Of a stretch of 64,000 nucleotides of DNA, positions 27,270-35,209 are shown piece by piece; position 1 is the first letter of the stretch; every line of letters begins with the position of its first letter. The position numbers were made by a program, and so were the translations under genes. The stretch covers positions 56,536 through 120,535 of the forward strand of contig NZ_JAHBGE010000007.1 of the NCBI RefSeq assembly GCF_018390635.1, in the 5' to 3' direction. The DNA is from Ancylobacter lacus. Lineage in GTDB: Bacteria > Pseudomonadota > Alphaproteobacteria > Rhizobiales > Xanthobacteraceae. The notes below the pieces were generated by a model. The model was not told the DNA's origin and did no database searches. It saw only the letters and a program-made list of their open reading frames with translations.

Positions 27270-27800
27270 TCAGGCGGTCCGTGGCTCGGCGAAACCGAGG
27301 CGATGTGCCAGTTCCTGCTTGAACGGCTCGTCGCCCTCGCTCGCGTCGAGCACACACCCATCAAGATCGGCCAGCGCCTCCAGCACCTCGTCCGCCGCCG
27401 GATCGAAGAAGCCGTTGGCGCGGGTGGCGAGGCAGAAAACCCGCCCGTGCGGCCGGTACCGGATCTCGCCAAGGAACAGCACCTGCCGGTTGGTGTCCCC
27501 ATCGACCACGACGACGCGATTGTTCAGGCTGATGCGTATGTAGGGCTGCATCGCCTCGCGGCGTGCAGTCGGGACATAGCCCACAAAGCTCTTTCGATCG
27601 TATTCGGCCACGGAGGTTTTGGCAGCGCGCGCCTGCTTTATGTCCTGCCAGCGGCCGCCGGAAATCTGATTGGCGAGACGATCAATCGTCCCCCAGTTCT
27701 TTTCGATCATCTGCTTGGCGGCGACGTCCTCATTCCGAGGTCCGTCGTTCTTGGTGAAGACATACACCAAAGCACCCTCCCCTTTATTTTTATACGACAT
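27270..27800 (-). CDS. Hypothetical protein, 176 aa
   Basis: A soluble mixed alpha/beta protein: MSYKNKGEGALVYVFTKND at the start, a helical region (about 25-60), then beta-rich sequence (YIRISLNNRVVVVDGD, VLFLGEIRYRPHGRVFCLATRAN) and a helical end. No signal peptide or catalytic motif that I recognise. It lies between the aquaporin and the regulator with its own roughly 120-bp A/T-richer upstream region, suggesting a separate promoter. Confidence 0.6.
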   Translation of the reverse strand: MSYKNKGEGALVYVFTKNDGPRNEDVAAKQMIEKNWGTIDRLANQISGGRWQDIKQARAAKTSVAEYDRKSFVGYVPTARREAMQPYIRISLNNRVVVVDGDTNRQVLFLGEIRYRPHGRVFCLATRANGFFDPAADEVLEALADLDGCVLDASEGDEPFKQELAHRLGFAEPRTA

Positions 27801-27921
27801 TCAAATCCCGATTTTTGGCGTCTGGGATCTGCTTCGTTTCGTTTGCGCCATTTTAGCACGCTTCCAATCGAGCGTCACTTGACTACCCCCGGAGGGCGGG
27901 CGCCGACCGGGGGACCCAGGG

Positions 27922-28602
27922 TCACGCCGGCACGGGCGCGTGCCGCGTCACACCCATTCGGAACAGGGCGCCGGCAAGCACCGCGCCCAGGCAGGGCGCG
28001 ACGAAGTAGAGCCACACCTGCGACATGGCCGCGGGCCCGGCGAACAAGGCCGGCCCGAAGGAACGCGCCGGATTCACCGAGGCGCCCGACACCGCGATGC
28101 CGGCGAGATGGATGGCGACCAGAGTGAGGCCGATGACCAGACCCGCATAGATGGCGGAAGCGCCCTGCTGGGTCGCGCCGAGGATCACGGTGAGGAACAG
28201 GAAGGTCGCGGTCGCCTCGAAGAGAAAGGCCGACAGCATGCCGTATTTGGTCCAGCCATTCTGCGCGAATCCGTTGGCGGCGGCGTCGAAGCCACCGACA
28301 CGGCCCGAGGCAATGACATAGAGCACCGCTGCCGCCGCTATGCCGCCAAGGAACTGGGCGACGACATAACCCAGGAAGTCGCTCATCGGCAGCCGGCCCG
28401 CCACCACCGCGCCAAGGCTGACGGCGGGATTGAGATGGGCGCCGGAGATCGGCCCGACCGCATAGGCCATGGCCACGACGGACAAGCCGAACGCAAAGGC
28501 GACACCGAGCAGCCCGACCTCCTCGCGCATGAAGATGACCGTGGCGCAACCGAAGAACACCAGTGTGAAGGTGCCGATGAATTCGGCGATATACTTCCGC
28601 AT
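27922..28602 (-). CDS. aqpZ: Aquaporin Z family channel
   Basis: 226 aa, six transmembrane helices and both half-helix signatures, HLNPAVSLG and SVNPARSFG. The start is MRKYIAEFIGTFTLVFFGC; the upstream open frame is only a shadow. AqpZ proteins conduct water. Its place behind the chaperonin gene in the monooxygenase operon suggests co-expression, perhaps for small-alcohol or osmotic handling, but that link is speculative. Confidence 0.88.
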   Translation of the reverse strand: MRKYIAEFIGTFTLVFFGCATVIFMREEVGLLGVAFAFGLSVVAMAYAVGPISGAHLNPAVSLGAVVAGRLPMSDFLGYVVAQFLGGIAAAAVLYVIASGRVGGFDAAANGFAQNGWTKYGMLSAFLFEATATFLFLTVILGATQQGASAIYAGLVIGLTLVAIHLAGIAVSGASVNPARSFGPALFAGPAAMSQVWLYFVAPCLGAVLAGALFRMGVTRHAPVPA

Positions 28603-28698
28603 AGTCGTTTCCTTTGATGGCGATGGTGTCGGCCCTCGCCAGAACGGGGCCGGCTTGATGTCGGTACTCCGGGTTCCCGGGCGCACCGGGAAGGCGCC

Positions 28699-28726
28699 CC
28701 GCCGGTCGGGCGGGGACCGCCGGCGG
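28699..28726 (-). other. GC-rich hairpin between chaperonin and aquaporin genes
   Basis: CCGCCGG and CCGGCGG arms separated by 14 nt form a 7-bp stem directly after the chaperonin stop, in the 134-nt gap. No U-tract. It could stabilise the upstream mRNA or reduce read-through into aqpZ. Confidence 0.35.
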
Positions 28727-28736
28727 GAGGCCATGA

Positions 28737-30368
28737 TCATGCGCGGCCGAGCCTTTCGGCGCCGCCGCCGAGAGCAGGGCCGGCCGTCGGGTCGACATAG
28801 TCGGTGATGTCGGCGACCAGCGTGTTGGTGGTCAGCACCAGCGTGGCGACCGAGGCGGCGTTGCGCAGCGCGGTGTAGGTGACACGGACAGGATCGACGA
28901 TGCCGGCCGCGATCATGTCCGCCATCTCGCCGGTCGCCGCATCGAAACCGACGCCCTCCGACGCCGCCATCAGCTTGGCGACGATCGTCTCGGGATCGTA
29001 GCCGGCGTTGCGGGCAATGAACGCCGCCGGGCGGGCCAGGGTCTCGCGAACCAGCCGGATACCTTCGCCGACATCGCCATTGAGATTGCCGAGCCGGGCC
29101 GCGACGACGGGCGCGCATTGCAGCAGCGCCGTGCCGCCGCCCGCGACGATACCCTCCTCCGCCGCCGCGCGGGTCGCGCTCAGCGCATCGTCGATGAGCT
29201 GGATGGTGCGCTTCTGCTCCACCGGCGTCACGCCGCCGGCATAGATCACCGCCGTGCCGCCGGAGAGCTTGGCAAGGCGCTCCTTCAGCTTGTCCTGCTC
29301 GATATTGGGCGGGGCAAGCTCGTGCTGACGGGCTACCTGCGCCCGGCGGGCTGCGACCTGCTCGGCATTGCCTCCCCCGCGCACGATAACGGTTTCACGG
29401 GCGCTGGCGCGGACCTGGCGGGCGGTGCCGAGTTCGTCCAGCCCGACCTCCTCCAGCCGGCCGCCGAGATCGCGGGCGATGACCCTGCCGCCGGTGATGA
29501 TGGCGAGATCGTCCATCATCGCCTTGCGCCAGTGGCCGTAATCCGGCGGATTGACCACCAGCACCTTGCCGCGGTTGCCGTCGCCCAGCAGGGTGACGAC
29601 CACATCCGGCGCGATTTCCTCGGCGATGATGACGAGCGTACGCCCGGTCTCCGCCACCGCCTTGCGGATGCCGGCGATTTCCTGCGGCGTGCGGATCTTC
29701 AGATCGGTCAGAAGGATGTAGGGCTCATCGAGCACCACCTCCATCTTCTCCACATCGGTCACCATGTGATGGGAGATGTAGCCGCGGTCGAACGACATCC
29801 CCTCCACGACATCGAGCGTGGTCTCGATGGTGAGGCCGTAATCGGAGGAAACGATACCGTCGACGCCGACCCGGTCCAGCGCCTCCGCCACCAGACCTCC
29901 CAGATGCGGGTCGGTCGCGGCGATGGTTGCTACCGCTTCCAGCATGGAGCGTTCGGAGGCGGGACGGGCGCGGCCCTTCAGCGTCTCGACCACAAGGTCG
30001 ACGGCGGTATCGATGCCCCGGCACAGGTCCACGGGTTTGACGCCCCGCTCCAGTGCCGCGACCCCGTTCTGGATGAGGCCGTTGGCCAGCACCATGGCGG
30101 TGGTCGTGCCGTCGCCGGCGACTTCGTTCGTCTGCATCGAGACCTCGCGCACCACCTGCGCGCCCATATTCTCGAAGCGGTCGGGCAGTTCGATCTCCGA
30201 AGCGATCGTCACGCCGTCACGCGAGACGATGGGCGTGCCGATCGGCCTGTCGACCATGGCGTTCATGCCTTTGGGGCCGAGCGTCGCCTCGACCGCCGCC
30301 GCCAGCTTGCCAACGCCGCGGGCGAGCGCGCGGCGCGCCTCGCCGTCATGCAGGATCATCTTTGCCAT
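28737..30368 (-). CDS. GroEL-like chaperonin of the monooxygenase cluster (MimG/PrmG type)
   Basis: 543 aa group I chaperonin with the ATP-site motifs VEATLGPKGMNAMV and AGDGTTTAMVLA and the equatorial GIVAGGGTALL. It differs clearly from housekeeping GroEL and lacks the Gly-Gly-Met C-terminal tail (it ends GGGAERLGRA). No groES is adjacent. In mim and prm clusters a dedicated GroEL paralog is required for functional hydroxylase, so this is almost certainly the assembly chaperone for the diiron alpha subunit encoded upstream. Gap to the preceding gene is 65 nt. Confidence 0.9.
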   Translation of the reverse strand: MAKMILHDGEARRALARGVGKLAAAVEATLGPKGMNAMVDRPIGTPIVSRDGVTIASEIELPDRFENMGAQVVREVSMQTNEVAGDGTTTAMVLANGLIQNGVAALERGVKPVDLCRGIDTAVDLVVETLKGRARPASERSMLEAVATIAATDPHLGGLVAEALDRVGVDGIVSSDYGLTIETTLDVVEGMSFDRGYISHHMVTDVEKMEVVLDEPYILLTDLKIRTPQEIAGIRKAVAETGRTLVIIAEEIAPDVVVTLLGDGNRGKVLVVNPPDYGHWRKAMMDDLAIITGGRVIARDLGGRLEEVGLDELGTARQVRASARETVIVRGGGNAEQVAARRAQVARQHELAPPNIEQDKLKERLAKLSGGTAVIYAGGVTPVEQKRTIQLIDDALSATRAAAEEGIVAGGGTALLQCAPVVAARLGNLNGDVGEGIRLVRETLARPAAFIARNAGYDPETIVAKLMAASEGVGFDAATGEMADMIAAGIVDPVRVTYTALRNAASVATLVLTTNTLVADITDYVDPTAGPALGGGAERLGRA

Positions 30369-30433
30369 GGCTGTTTCCTCGTCATCTTGTTTGCTTGTTC
30401 AGGTCGGATCGGAACGAGGCGTCACCGCCTCGT

Positions 30434-31618
30434 TCACATGGCCAGCGATGCGCCGGCGTCCCTGGCGGCCGGCGCCGGGGCGGTCTGGAGGGCGCAGCTG
30501 CCGCAGCCTCCCGCGGACGCACCATGGCCACCGCAAGCCGGACGGGACGAAGCCATCGCCTCGCGCGGCCCCTCGTCGTAGCGCGCGTCGAGAAGCCCAC
30601 GGCACAGCGCGCCATTGGCCTCCATGTTGATGCGGACGGCGCGCAGGGCGCGCAGATGCAGCGGCAGGCCGGCGGCCGGAATCGCTTCGCCCTCCAGCGT
30701 GACGAAGGCAAGGTCGGACGGCCCGGTGGCGAGACCGCGCGCCAGCAGGATCTCGCAATAGCGCGGCTTCTGGCGCAGGCCTTCCGGGTCGGTGATCACG
30801 GCGCGATCCAGCGTCGCGAGATCCGCCGTGACGATGGCGGCATCCGACCAGCCGGCGCGCCGCAGGCCGAGAATGACCGCTTCCTGCCGCCGCTGGAACG
30901 CCTTGCGCAGAAAGGTCTCGCGCAGACCCTCCAGCGTGGCGCCCACCTCGAACGCGCGGAACGCCTCGGCGAAGGAGAGGCCGAGATGGGCGCCGCGATT
31001 GACCTCTTCGGCGAACATGTGGTCCCTGAGCTGGGGATGAACCTCCCGCGCCCACGGCAATGCCCGCACCGCCTGGCCGATATCGTCCGCCATCAGGAAG
31101 GCGAAGTTGGGGGAACACCAGTAGGTCGGCAGGCGGAACGCGACATCCACGCGGCCCTCGGCGCCAATGACGACGTCTTCCACGAAGCCGAGATCGACGA
31201 TCGACTCGTCGAGCTCGGGGTCCATGACACCGTCGAGCTGGTTCCACACGGCGGCGATGCGCGCATCGCCGCCGACCCGCGTCACTTCCGCACCGAAGGT
31301 TCGGACAGGTATGGATTTCGAGAGGATCTCCTCGTCGAAGTTGAGCAGATCGACCTCGATGTCCGAATAGACCAGTGTGCGGCACAGCAGGACGTGGTTC
31401 TGGTCCCTCTCCATCTCGTTCAGCGCGAAGGTGGAGTAGGGCTTCAGCTCGACCTCACCTTCGTTCAGCACGCATTTGCAGGCCGCGCACCGCCCCTCCT
31501 TGCAGCCATGCGGCAAGGCGATGCCCTGCCGGAAGGCCGCGTCGAGGACAGTCTCGCCCTCCTCCACCTCAAATTCGACGCCGACCGGATTCAAGCGGAC
31601 GGTATAGACGTCGCCCAT
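30434..31618 (-). CDS. Ferredoxin domain of monooxygenase reductase fused to DUF59 (PaaD/MIP18-like) protein
   Basis: 394 aa chimera. Residues 1 to about 107 are the plant-type 2Fe-2S domain of a PrmB/MimB-type reductase, with ligands C39, C44, C47 and C79 (HGCKEGRCAACKC, LLCRT) and the linker SIPVRTF that normally leads into the FAD domain. From about residue 118 the sequence is instead a DUF59 protein (LDGVMDPELDESIVDLGF, LPTYWCSPNFAFLMADD). It continues with the long C-terminal part seen in DUF59 proteins of propane monooxygenase clusters (FLRKAFQRRQEA, ANGALCRGLLDARYDEG) and ends in a CGSC-bearing tail. No FAD- or NAD-binding domain is present. It sits 71 nt after the alpha-subunit gene, where the reductase, beta-subunit and coupling genes would be. 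Either a deletion fusion or a new protein. Confidence 0.85.
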   Translation of the reverse strand: MGDVYTVRLNPVGVEFEVEEGETVLDAAFRQGIALPHGCKEGRCAACKCVLNEGEVELKPYSTFALNEMERDQNHVLLCRTLVYSDIEVDLLNFDEEILSKSIPVRTFGAEVTRVGGDARIAAVWNQLDGVMDPELDESIVDLGFVEDVVIGAEGRVDVAFRLPTYWCSPNFAFLMADDIGQAVRALPWAREVHPQLRDHMFAEEVNRGAHLGLSFAEAFRAFEVGATLEGLRETFLRKAFQRRQEAVILGLRRAGWSDAAIVTADLATLDRAVITDPEGLRQKPRYCEILLARGLATGPSDLAFVTLEGEAIPAAGLPLHLRALRAVRINMEANGALCRGLLDARYDEGPREAMASSRPACGGHGASAGGCGSCALQTAPAPAARDAGASLAM

Positions 31619-31689
31619 CGTGCGACCTCCCCGTTAGGTTCTGGAGCATCGGGACGAGCGGGACCGGCGAGGCCGGTCCCGCCCGATGT

Positions 31690-33369
31690 TCAGTTGCAGG
31701 GGTTGATGGTGAAGCCGGCGCGGTAGTCGGCGAGATGCTTCTCCCGCTGCTCCGGGTTCATCTCGCGCAGGGTGATGAGCGGGCTCTTGATGATGTTCCC
31801 GCGCACATCGTCGAGCGTCCACATCTCCTTCTCCTCGAAGCGCAGATGCGGCTGCGGCACCAGCGTCTTGCCGTCGGTGCGCACGAAGCCGAGATCCTGG
31901 ATGGCGTCGGCCAGGTCCCAGTCGTGGTAGCAGCTCTCCCACTCGCGGCGGCCGCTGAAGCGGCCCATCGCCGGGGTGGGACGGCCCTGATATTCGCCGG
32001 CGAAGGCTTCCACCGCCGTCCAGCGGTCGAGCTCATGGGCGAAGGTGTGCAGCTTGCCGTCGATGGTGTCGGTGACGATGTCCTCGCGCACCACGCACGG
32101 CACCATCGAGCTCCAGCACCGGTGCGGGTAGACATAGCCCGTGTCGGTATTGAACAGCATGTTGGTCTGGCCGCGGTGCGAGAGCTTGTCGTACCACTTC
32201 CAATACTCGCCGAACTGGGCGTACCAGCCGGGATACTTATGCTCGAACCACTCGAAGTCCTTGTCGGTCTGCGCCTCGATGCGCCAGAAATTCACCGGCC
32301 AGCCGACCGAGAAGAACTGCGCGATCTTGTGTACATAGTGCTTCTCGGTGATGCGCTTCCACGCCGTCTGGACGTCGTCGTGGTGGATCTTGATGCCGTA
32401 CTTCTCCAGCGGCAGCATGTAGGTGCGGTAGTAATCCTCGAAGATCCAGCGATGCCACATCTCCGCGTAAGACTCCTTGTTCTTGTCGCGGTTGGTGGTG
32501 CCGTATTCGATGAAGGTGCCGATGGCGGCATCGACGATGGCGTGGTTCTGCCAGAAGGCGTAGCGCATGTCGCGCTCCAGCAGGAGATGGTTCTCCGGCT
32601 CCTTCAGCATCGACATCAGCATCGAATGGCCATTGCCGACATGCCGGCTCTCGTCCGACTGCACCGAAAGGAACACGGTCGGCAGGGCGTAGTCGCCGTT
32701 GCGGGCGGCTTCCGAGGGCATGGCGACGAACAGCGTGTTGGTGAACGCCGTCTCGGCCACCACGGTCAGATAGACATTCGCCGAGGTGATGGCGTCGCCG
32801 GTGATGAAGCCTTCACCGAACTGGCGGCCGATGGTGGTGGCGTAGCACTTGCCGAACGCCTCCTCGGTGATATCGAACCCGGCCGGGTCGATGTAGTTCT
32901 CCATGTACCACTTCTTCAGATTCATCTGGATCGTCGAGTGCCGGAACTCGTCGACCATCTGCATGGTGAAGCCGGTACGCAGGTCCTCGCCGGGCGCCAG
33001 CCGGCCGACCATGGCCATGGAGCGCGCCGCCGAGATTTCCGGGAACGGGATGATCGCCAGGAACAGCTTCATCCATTCCACCCAGCGCGGCTCCACATTG
33101 CGGAACATGTCGCCGCGCAGCGCCGCGTCGAGCGCGCCATAGACCCGGTTGTCCTTTTCTTCCTGCATGGGGAAGTAGGAACGAAGCACCTGCTTCATCG
33201 GGTCCTTGGGCGCCTTGGTGATCTTGTAGTCGGTCGGGAAGGTCATCGCCTCCTGCACATAGGAGGGGTTCCATCCGAGATCGGCGATCTTCTTCGCGGC
33301 CTCGGCGACGGAGATGCCCTTCTGCGCCGTGATCTTGTTGAGGGTCAGTGTACTTGTCATTTTTGCCAT
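31690..33369 (-). CDS. mimA: Soluble diiron monooxygenase hydroxylase alpha subunit (PrmA/MimA group)
   Basis: 559 aa, full length for the family. It is the catalytic subunit of a short-chain alkane/ketone/phenol-type soluble diiron monooxygenase. All four carboxylates and both histidines of the diiron site are present: E111 (FPEISAARS), E141/H144 (DEFRH), E206 (VVAETAF), E240/H243 (DESRH). Sequence character is closest to propane 2-monooxygenase and the mycobacterial Mim enzyme, although substrate cannot be fixed from this. It is the first gene after a perfect sigma-54 promoter (leader about 310 nt) and is followed by the ferredoxin-DUF59 fusion and a chaperonin. Beta subunit (PrmC/MimC) and coupling protein (PrmD/MimD) are not encoded anywhere in this window. 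The gene symbol is by resemblance. Confidence 0.92.
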   Translation of the reverse strand: MAKMTSTLTLNKITAQKGISVAEAAKKIADLGWNPSYVQEAMTFPTDYKITKAPKDPMKQVLRSYFPMQEEKDNRVYGALDAALRGDMFRNVEPRWVEWMKLFLAIIPFPEISAARSMAMVGRLAPGEDLRTGFTMQMVDEFRHSTIQMNLKKWYMENYIDPAGFDITEEAFGKCYATTIGRQFGEGFITGDAITSANVYLTVVAETAFTNTLFVAMPSEAARNGDYALPTVFLSVQSDESRHVGNGHSMLMSMLKEPENHLLLERDMRYAFWQNHAIVDAAIGTFIEYGTTNRDKNKESYAEMWHRWIFEDYYRTYMLPLEKYGIKIHHDDVQTAWKRITEKHYVHKIAQFFSVGWPVNFWRIEAQTDKDFEWFEHKYPGWYAQFGEYWKWYDKLSHRGQTNMLFNTDTGYVYPHRCWSSMVPCVVREDIVTDTIDGKLHTFAHELDRWTAVEAFAGEYQGRPTPAMGRFSGRREWESCYHDWDLADAIQDLGFVRTDGKTLVPQPHLRFEEKEMWTLDDVRGNIIKSPLITLREMNPEQREKHLADYRAGFTINPCN

Positions 33370-33692
33370 CCTCTCCTGGAGCGGAGTCCTCGGTCAATTT
33401 CCTCCCGTCAGACGTGGCACAGCGCTTTGCGCGGCCCGGCCGGCCGGGTTTCAGACATGAGCGGGCCTTCGCCTGTCGCGCATGCGGCGGGCGTCGAAGG
33501 CCTGGGCAAAGGTGCAAGGCACCGGGTTCGGCTGTTGGCGTAACGGGTTCGGGACGGCGATCCTGACCTGACCGCCCCATGACCCGCCGAAGCGGCTCAT
33601 CGCCGTCTCGGCAGCCTCCCCGGACTTCTCCCCTTCGTTCTTGTCGCGGCCTGCCCCGTGGGGCATGTCAGCATTGTTCTAATGGTAATGTA

Positions 33693-33707
33693 GCAAGTGC
33701 CGTGCCA
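33693..33707 (-). promoter_or_regulatory. Sigma-54 promoter of the monooxygenase operon
   Basis: The minus strand reads TGGCACG-gcac-TTGC, a perfect -24/-12 match. It points leftward to the alpha-subunit gene about 310 nt downstream. It fits the presence of two AcoR-type enhancer-binding proteins flanking the locus. Confidence 0.9.
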
Positions 33708-33778
33708 ATTCGTCGCAACAGCTATTTCAACGACTTGTCGACGGCCAGTCACGTCGCGATTAACGGAACTGAACTATT

Positions 33779-33820
33779 TTGCGAATCGCGTATCGGAAAG
33801 TGTTTCATTTTGCGAAAATG
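33779..33820. promoter_or_regulatory. Candidate enhancer sites (TTGCGAA repeats)
   Basis: TTGCGAA occurs at 33779-33785 and 33810-33816, 31 bp apart, i.e. three helical turns. The second lies in a perfect palindrome CATTTT-gcg-AAAATG (33806-33820). They sit 70-115 bp upstream of the -24 element, where an enhancer-binding protein should bind. A third TTGCGAA lies at 35079-35085 upstream of the alcohol dehydrogenase, and a reverse half-site TCGCAA at 33713-33718. Confidence 0.5.
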
Positions 33821-33922
33821 CTGCGTCGCGGAATAGTCGGTAATTCTTACTTACCTAAGCGACACGAATGCTGCAGCGCACATCATATAACTTCTGGAAT
33901 ACCAGACGCCGACGGTCCCCTG

Positions 33923-34975
33923 TCAGGGCACGAGCACGGCGCGGCCGTGGATCTTGCCCGCGTTGAGGTCGTGCAGCGCCCGGTTCGCATCCGCGAGCCT
34001 GTATTCCGCGGTCGCGAGTTCGACGAGGCCGCGATCGGCCAGCGCCATCAGCTCGGTAAGTTCCGCCCAGGTGCCGACCAGATTGCCGATGATGTTGCGC
34101 TCGGAGATGATCAGGTCGACGGTGGGGATCTTGATGTCCTCGCCATAGCCGACGATGTAGTAACTGCCCATCGGGCGCGTCATGGCGAGCCCCTTGGCCG
34201 TGGTGCCCTTCTCGCCGACGAAGTCTATGACGGCCTCGGCGCCGACGCCGCCCGTCAGGGCCAGCACGGCCTCGACCTCGTTGCCATCGGCCTTCACCGT
34301 CTGGTCGGCGCCGCTCTTGCTCGCCAGCGCCAGCGAAGCGTCCGATTTGTCGACGACGATCACGTCGGCCGCGCACATGGCCTTCAGGCACTGAATGCCG
34401 ATATGGCCAAGACCGCCAGCACCGATGACGACGCAGCTCTCGCCGGGCAGCAGGTGCCGCGTGGCCTTCTTCACCGCGCGATAGGCGGTGAGGCCGGCAT
34501 CGGCGTAGGGCGCCACGTCCTTCGGCGCCAGCGAGCGCGGCAGCGGCACGATGTTGCGTTCCGAGGTGCAGATGAACTCGGCATAGCCGCCATCGCAGTC
34601 GAGACCGGGAAACGTGCCGGGTCCGTGCATGTCGAAGCCGCGGCGGCAGGCGAGACAGGTGCCCCCGGTGATCTTGGGGTGCACGATCACCGGATCGCCC
34701 TTCTTCAGGCCCTCGACCTCCTTGCCGACCTCCTCGATCCAGCCGGCATTCTCATGTCCCATGATGAGCGGCAGCAGCTGGTCGCCATTGGGGTCCATAT
34801 GCGGCTTCCACACCCCCTCGATGATGTGGAGGTCGGTGCGGCACACCCCGGCGCCGCCGATGCGCACGATGACGTCGGTGGATTTCACGATCTTCGGATC
34901 GGGCACGTTCTCCTCCGCGACCCAGAGGTCGGCGGAGAGACTCGTGTCGTAGGTTTTCAGCACCTGCGCCTTCAT
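33923..34975 (-). CDS. Zinc-dependent NAD alcohol dehydrogenase
   Basis: 350 aa medium-chain dehydrogenase. Catalytic zinc ligands appear in GVCRTDLH and GHENAGW, the Rossmann motif is VIGAGGLGHIG, with VDKSDASL for the NAD ribose. The structural-zinc lobe is reduced: TCLACRRGFDMHG keeps two cysteines, and the expected final Cys is Gly. Alcohol dehydrogenases of this type oxidise the secondary alcohol made by propane monooxygenases, and the gene is usually in the same cluster. It is read toward the monooxygenase genes but has its own sigma-54-like promoter. Confidence 0.88.
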   Translation of the reverse strand: MKAQVLKTYDTSLSADLWVAEENVPDPKIVKSTDVIVRIGGAGVCRTDLHIIEGVWKPHMDPNGDQLLPLIMGHENAGWIEEVGKEVEGLKKGDPVIVHPKITGGTCLACRRGFDMHGPGTFPGLDCDGGYAEFICTSERNIVPLPRSLAPKDVAPYADAGLTAYRAVKKATRHLLPGESCVVIGAGGLGHIGIQCLKAMCAADVIVVDKSDASLALASKSGADQTVKADGNEVEAVLALTGGVGAEAVIDFVGEKGTTAKGLAMTRPMGSYYIVGYGEDIKIPTVDLIISERNIIGNLVGTWAELTELMALADRGLVELATAEYRLADANRALHDLNAGKIHGRAVLVP

Positions 34976-35026
34976 GGCGTCCTCCCTTTTTTCAGCACCG
35001 GCCCCGGCGCCGTCGGAGACTCCATC

Positions 35027-35041
35027 GCAGCAAGCGTGCCA
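35027..35041 (-). promoter_or_regulatory. Sigma-54-like promoter of the alcohol dehydrogenase gene
   Basis: The minus strand reads TGGCACG-cttg-CTGC. This is a perfect -24 box and one mismatch in the -12 box, with the invariant GG and GC at the right distance. It lies about 52 nt before the gene start. The TTGCGAA at 35079-35085 would be a nearby activator site. Confidence 0.65.
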
Positions 35042-35209
35042 CGCGCTATTCCTTCATCTCGCCAACGTCTTACTGCAGTTGCGAACGGTTTTACGCGTGC
35101 ACGGCCTGAACATGGTACGTCAAATACTGTCCAGTTTCTGGATATTGCTTTCCACGCGCTTTACGTCGACCCTGCGGCAAAACGACAAGAACACACGGAG
35201 GATGTGCCC

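Larger units (their letters stand above)
33370..33922. other. Regulatory region upstream of the monooxygenase operon
   Basis: About 550 bp. The proximal part (33370-33660) is the leader of the alpha-subunit mRNA and shows no gene. The distal part (33660-33900) is A/T-richer and holds the sigma-54 promoter and TTGCGAA repeats listed separately, then the end of the alcohol dehydrogenase unit. Plus-strand open frames across it have no protein character. Confidence 0.6.

Noticed and set aside
28603..29118. Upstream extension of the aquaporin to 398 aa
   Set aside because: The extra part is a frame-shifted shadow of the chaperonin gene; aquaporin helix 1 begins at MRKYIAEFIG.
33779..35209. Upstream extension of the AcoR-type gene to a 1098-aa protein
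   Set aside because: The extra 477 residues are the antisense of the alcohol dehydrogenase; the good GGAGG and AcoR homology start at 35210.
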